Origin: Catalinimonas niigatensis
GTDB lineage: Bacteria; Bacteroidota; Bacteroidia; Cytophagales; Cyclobacteriaceae
DNA: 64,000 bases
Reading direction: 5' to 3'
Assembly: GCF_030506285.1 (NCBI RefSeq)
Contig: NZ_CP119422.1
Span: 2,666,001-2,730,000, forward strand
Below are positions 61,214 to 64,000 of the stretch, one piece after another (within the stretch, counting starts at the first letter, position 1; every line of letters starts with the position of its first letter). The notes under the pieces were generated by a model that was not told the DNA's origin, did not search any database, and worked only from the letters and a program-made list of their open reading frames with translations. Both the position numbers and the translations under genes were made by a program.

Positions 61214-64000
61214 TTATGCGCGCTGCTTTGTCTTTTGCAGATGCTTCACAATCTTATGGTACAGCTCTTTGGGATTGAAGGGTTTGCTCACAAAATCATT
61301 CATCCCCACCTTGAATACCCTTTCCTGTATTTCCAGCATGGCAGAGGCGGTAAGGGCAATAATGGGTAAATCAGGATGGGTCTTCCTGATCTGCAGGGTG
61401 GCATCATAGCCATCCATCACCGGCATTTGCAGATCCATCAGCACCAGGTTGTAGGCTGCTCCGCTGTTTACCTTTCGTACCGCTTCTTCCCCATTTTCAG
61501 CATGGTCAAAGGCCAGCTTCCACTTGTTGAGAAACTGCCGGGCCACAATCACGTTCATCGTATTGTCTTCTACCAGCAAAACCTGATAGCCCTCCAGACT
61601 TTTGTAGCCCTCTGTGCCCTGCAAAAATGCTGATTTGTCTTCTATCGTATGGTTACTCTTTTTGAAAGACAGGGTAAAATAAAAAAGAGCCCCCTCTCCT
61701 TCTTTGCTACTGAGCTGTATCTGGCTGCCCTGCAACTCCAGCAGCTTTTTGGTGATGGCGAGTCCCAAACCTGTACCTCCATAATGCCGGGTAGTGTCTG
61801 AGGCCGCCTGCGAGAAACTGTCAAAAATATGGGTTTGCTTACCTTCAGGAATGCCTATGCCGCTATCCTGCACCTCAAAAGACAGATCTACTTTGTCCTG
61901 ATTCTGGGCGGTAACGCTGACCCGCATCTGTACGCTTCCCTCTTTGGTAAATTTGATGGCATTGCTCAGCAGGTTGTTCATGATCTGCGACAAGCGGGTA
62001 GGATCACCTACCACCGCCTTAGGAATAGCATCATCATAAGTAAGATGCAGGTCCAGCCCTTTTTCTTCTGCCTTGAGGGCCAGAGACTTTTGGATACCGG
62101 TGAGTAGCTGCTTTAGGTTGAAGTCAGCCTCTTCAAATTCTATCTTACCTGCTTCAATTTTGCTAAAGTCAAGAATATCATTAATCAGCGCCAGCAGGTT
62201 TTCTCCTGAAAAGCGTAAGGCCTGCAGGTTCTCTACCTGCTCCGGCTTAGGGTCATCCTGTAGCAGGAGGTAGGAAATCCCGATGACCGCATTGAGCGGT
62301 GTACGGATCTCATGGCTCATGGTAGAAAGGAACTGCGCTTTGGCCATAGAAGCATGTTCGGCCTGTTTTCTGGCCTCAATCAGCTCCTGTTCTTTCCGGT
62401 TTCTTTCTATGGCAGAGCCTATCCAGCGGGCATACAGCCGGATAAACTCTTTTTCTTCTTCTGTAAAAGGATGCACCCGGGGCTTAGGGGCATAAAAGCT
62501 GACTACCCCATAGACCCTATCTTCCATCCGTATCGGAGCACCAATGAAACTTTCCATTTTAAAATTCTGATAGGCCGGGAGTGCTGCGTGTTCTGAGACC
62601 CCGGCATGGGTCACAGCTATGATATCCTGCTGATGATAAGCCTGCCTGCAGAAGGTGTAATCCAGTGGCATATACTTATGGGCCAGATCAGGAAAGTAAG
62701 GCTCAGTTTTCACAAAATGCTTTACATGACAAAGCTCTCCATCTATCATGGAGATCATCCCTACAGGCATAGCCAGGTAATTGGCTACTTCCAGCAGAGC
62801 CTTATCAATCTGTGCGTCAAAGTCCAGCTCACTATGGGAAGCGATCATGTTCAGGGTCTTCAGTCCTTTCTGAAAATGCTTGAGGTTGAGTTCCGCCTTT
62901 TTGGCTTTGCTAATATCCTGAAAGATTCCCTTGATCTTATAGGGCTTGCCGTTTTGCATCAGCAGCTTACCTAAAGTCCTTACCCAGATGCGTTCACGTA
63001 GGGCGGTATCCATCTCCAGCTCCAGATCAAACTCTCCCCCCTCCTGCATCATGGCATAGATAGAGCGCTGAAAGAGCTGTCTTGAATGCCTGGAAAAAAA
63101 GCTTAGGCCTTCATGAATACCTGGTTCCAAACCTTCAGGAAGATCTATCAACGTCCTGAATTGGGGAGATAAGCTGAGTTTACCAGATGGGATATCCACT
63201 TCCCAGCTTCCCAGGCGGGCAAGTAACTGTGCCTCCTCCAGTTCATCTTTCAATTTGAGCAGGGCTTCCTCTGCCCGCTTCCGTTCACTGATATTCTGGC
63301 ATACCAGCAAGCCTCCTTCTATATGTCCCTGTTCATCTCTCAACGGTACCGTACGATGGTTGAAATGTACCCCTTCAGACGTTAGAATATCAGAATGCAC
63401 AGATTCTCCCTGGAGCGTAGCTTCAAATATGGGCTTAAAATAGGCTTTCACCTTTCCTTCCAGGGCTTCTTCCAGATGTTTGCCTTCATACTGCTCAGGA
63501 GACTGGTTCAGGCGTTTCATGGCTGCCCCATCTGCCACTACAAAGCGCATATCTTTGTCAAAGAGGAAGATGTCGGTATCGGGTATATTGGAGGCTAAAC
63601 GGCGGTAGTTGCGCTCGCTGATTTTGAGCTTATCCTGTGCCAGCCGTTGTTCGGTAATATTACGGGATACGGTCTGAAAAGCGACAAGCTGTTCATTGAC
63701 CACAATGGGGGTAGTATTGGTTTGTAGCCAGATGTACTTACCATCTTTTCGTTTTATGCGATACTCCACACAATGCTCTGCTTTGTCATGCAGGACCATC
63801 GTTTCAAGCATATTCCTGAGCAACCCGGCCTCTTCAGGATGCATGAGATACCAAGGGCTTTTACCCAGCAATTCAGCCTCCGTATAGCCCAGCACAGCCT
63901 CGACAGAAGGAGACAGATAGGTATACCTGCCCCCTGGACGATGCATACAGATGAGGTCCTGGGCGTTGTCGGTGATGAGCTTATATTTTTCTTTTTCACG
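61214..64000 (-). CDS. Hybrid sensor histidine kinase/response regulator (5' end beyond window)
   Basis: At least 928 residues, still open at the right edge; the part upstream of Met at 63946 reads REKEKYKLITDNAQDLIC, so the protein begins outside. Domain order is PAS (SPSVEAVLGYTEAELLGKSPWYLMHPED-type), PAC, PAS (NIPDTDIFLFDKDMRFVVADG), a third PAS (LGSWEVDIPSGKLSLSPQF), GAF (LDFDAQIDKALLEVANYLA...FIGAPIRMEDRVYGVVSFYAPKPR), HisKA with the phospho-His in STMSHEIRTPLNAVIG, HATPase (NNLLSNAIKFTKEG, DSGIGIPEG, GGTGLGLAITKKL) and a receiver (LLVEDNTMNV, phospho-Asp in LVLMDLQMPVMDG, Lys in SKPF). It is a cytoplasmic or membrane sensor of unknown signal. There is no output domain, so the phosphate must pass to another regulator. 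Confidence 0.93.
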   Translation of the reverse strand, partial: REKEKYKLITDNAQDLICMHRPGGRYTYLSPSVEAVLGYTEAELLGKSPWYLMHPEEAGLLRNMLETMVLHDKAEHCVEYRIKRKDGKYIWLQTNTTPIVVNEQLVAFQTVSRNITEQRLAQDKLKISERNYRRLASNIPDTDIFLFDKDMRFVVADGAAMKRLNQSPEQYEGKHLEEALEGKVKAYFKPIFEATLQGESVHSDILTSEGVHFNHRTVPLRDEQGHIEGGLLVCQNISERKRAEEALLKLKDELEEAQLLARLGSWEVDIPSGKLSLSPQFRTLIDLPEGLEPGIHEGLSFFSRHSRQLFQRSIYAMMQEGGEFDLELEMDTALRERIWVRTLGKLLMQNGKPYKIKGIFQDISKAKKAELNLKHFQKGLKTLNMIASHSELDFDAQIDKALLEVANYLAMPVGMISMIDGELCHVKHFVKTEPYFPDLAHKYMPLDYTFCRQAYHQQDIIAVTHAGVSEHAALPAYQNFKMESFIGAPIRMEDRVYGVVSFYAPKPRVHPFTEEEKEFIRLYARWIGSAIERNRKEQELIEARKQAEHASMAKAQFLSTMSHEIRTPLNAVIGISYLLLQDDPKPEQVENLQALRFSGENLLALINDILDFSKIEAGKIEFEEADFNLKQLLTGIQKSLALKAEEKGLDLHLTYDDAIPKAVVGDPTRLSQIMNNLLSNAIKFTKEGSVQMRVSVTAQNQDKVDLSFEVQDSGIGIPEGKQTHIFDSFSQAASDTTRHYGGTGLGLAITKKLLELQGSQIQLSSKEGEGALFYFTLSFKKSNHTIEDKSAFLQGTEGYKSLEGYQVLLVEDNTMNVIVARQFLNKWKLAFDHAENGEEAVRKVNSGAAYNLVLMDLQMPVMDGYDATLQIRKTHPDLPIIALTASAMLEIQERVFKVGMNDFVSKPFNPKELYHKIVKHLQKTKQRA

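Overview
The window looks like a chromosomal segment from a member of the Bacteroidota, most likely a Cytophagales-type marine or soil bacterium. The reasons are the AT-rich intergenic DNA, the absence of Shine-Dalgarno motifs before genes, a type IX secretion C-terminal sorting domain on a giant surface protein, a UpxY/NusG-type antiterminator heading a polysaccharide operon, Wzi-family outer-membrane proteins and many signal peptides ending in AQ. No rRNA, tRNA, CRISPR array or recognisable transposase was seen.

Left flank (1-14.5 kb): mixed housekeeping and envelope genes. They are a delta-60-repeat propeller protein cut by the window edge, a GNAT acetyltransferase, an FAD-linked lactone-oxidase-type enzyme, MscL, a methyltransferase, an outer-membrane protein, a DUF6940-like protein, a DJ-1/PfpI protein, a secreted esterase paired with an unusual exported RraA-family protein, a secreted DNRLRE-domain protein and an SDR dehydrogenase. 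Several clear hairpin terminators separate them. One hairpin sits behind a 21-codon membrane-peptide ORF. A Wzi gene relic (14.75-15.45 kb) marks the border.

Core (15.5-49.7 kb): an exopolysaccharide/capsule locus almost entirely on the minus strand, read from right to left. UpxY (46965) comes first, then Wza-like export lipoprotein, Wzc-like tyrosine kinase, a PglK/MsbA-type ABC exporter, a 2332-residue T9SS surface protein built from near-identical repeats, a three-domain protein (nucleotidyltransferase-like, NDK-like, pseudokinase), a P-loop kinase, seven glycosyltransferases, a beta-propeller phytase, an O-antigen polymerase/ligase-like protein, asparagine synthase, a WcaF-like acetyltransferase and a PhyH oxygenase. 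Upstream lie a WcaI-like glycosyltransferase and a priming-transferase relative that lacks its catalytic domain. The inferred pathway is: priming (the only MraY/WecA-type gene, at 58 kb, is itself frameshifted), glycan assembly and modification, flipping by the ABC protein, polymerisation by the Wzy-like protein, export by Wzc/Wza, and surface attachment helped by Wzi.

Right flank (50-64 kb): two intact Wzi paralogues, a beta-barrel protein, two tandem VanZ-family genes, two toxin-antitoxin modules whose toxins are both disrupted while the antitoxins are intact, the WecA-like gene, dispersed GC-rich repeats with decayed VanZ pieces, and a large hybrid sensor kinase that runs off the right edge.

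The strongest candidates for something undescribed are the three-domain NTase/NDK-like/pseudokinase protein with its neighbouring P-loop kinase, and the recently amplified T9SS repeat protein embedded in the polysaccharide operon.
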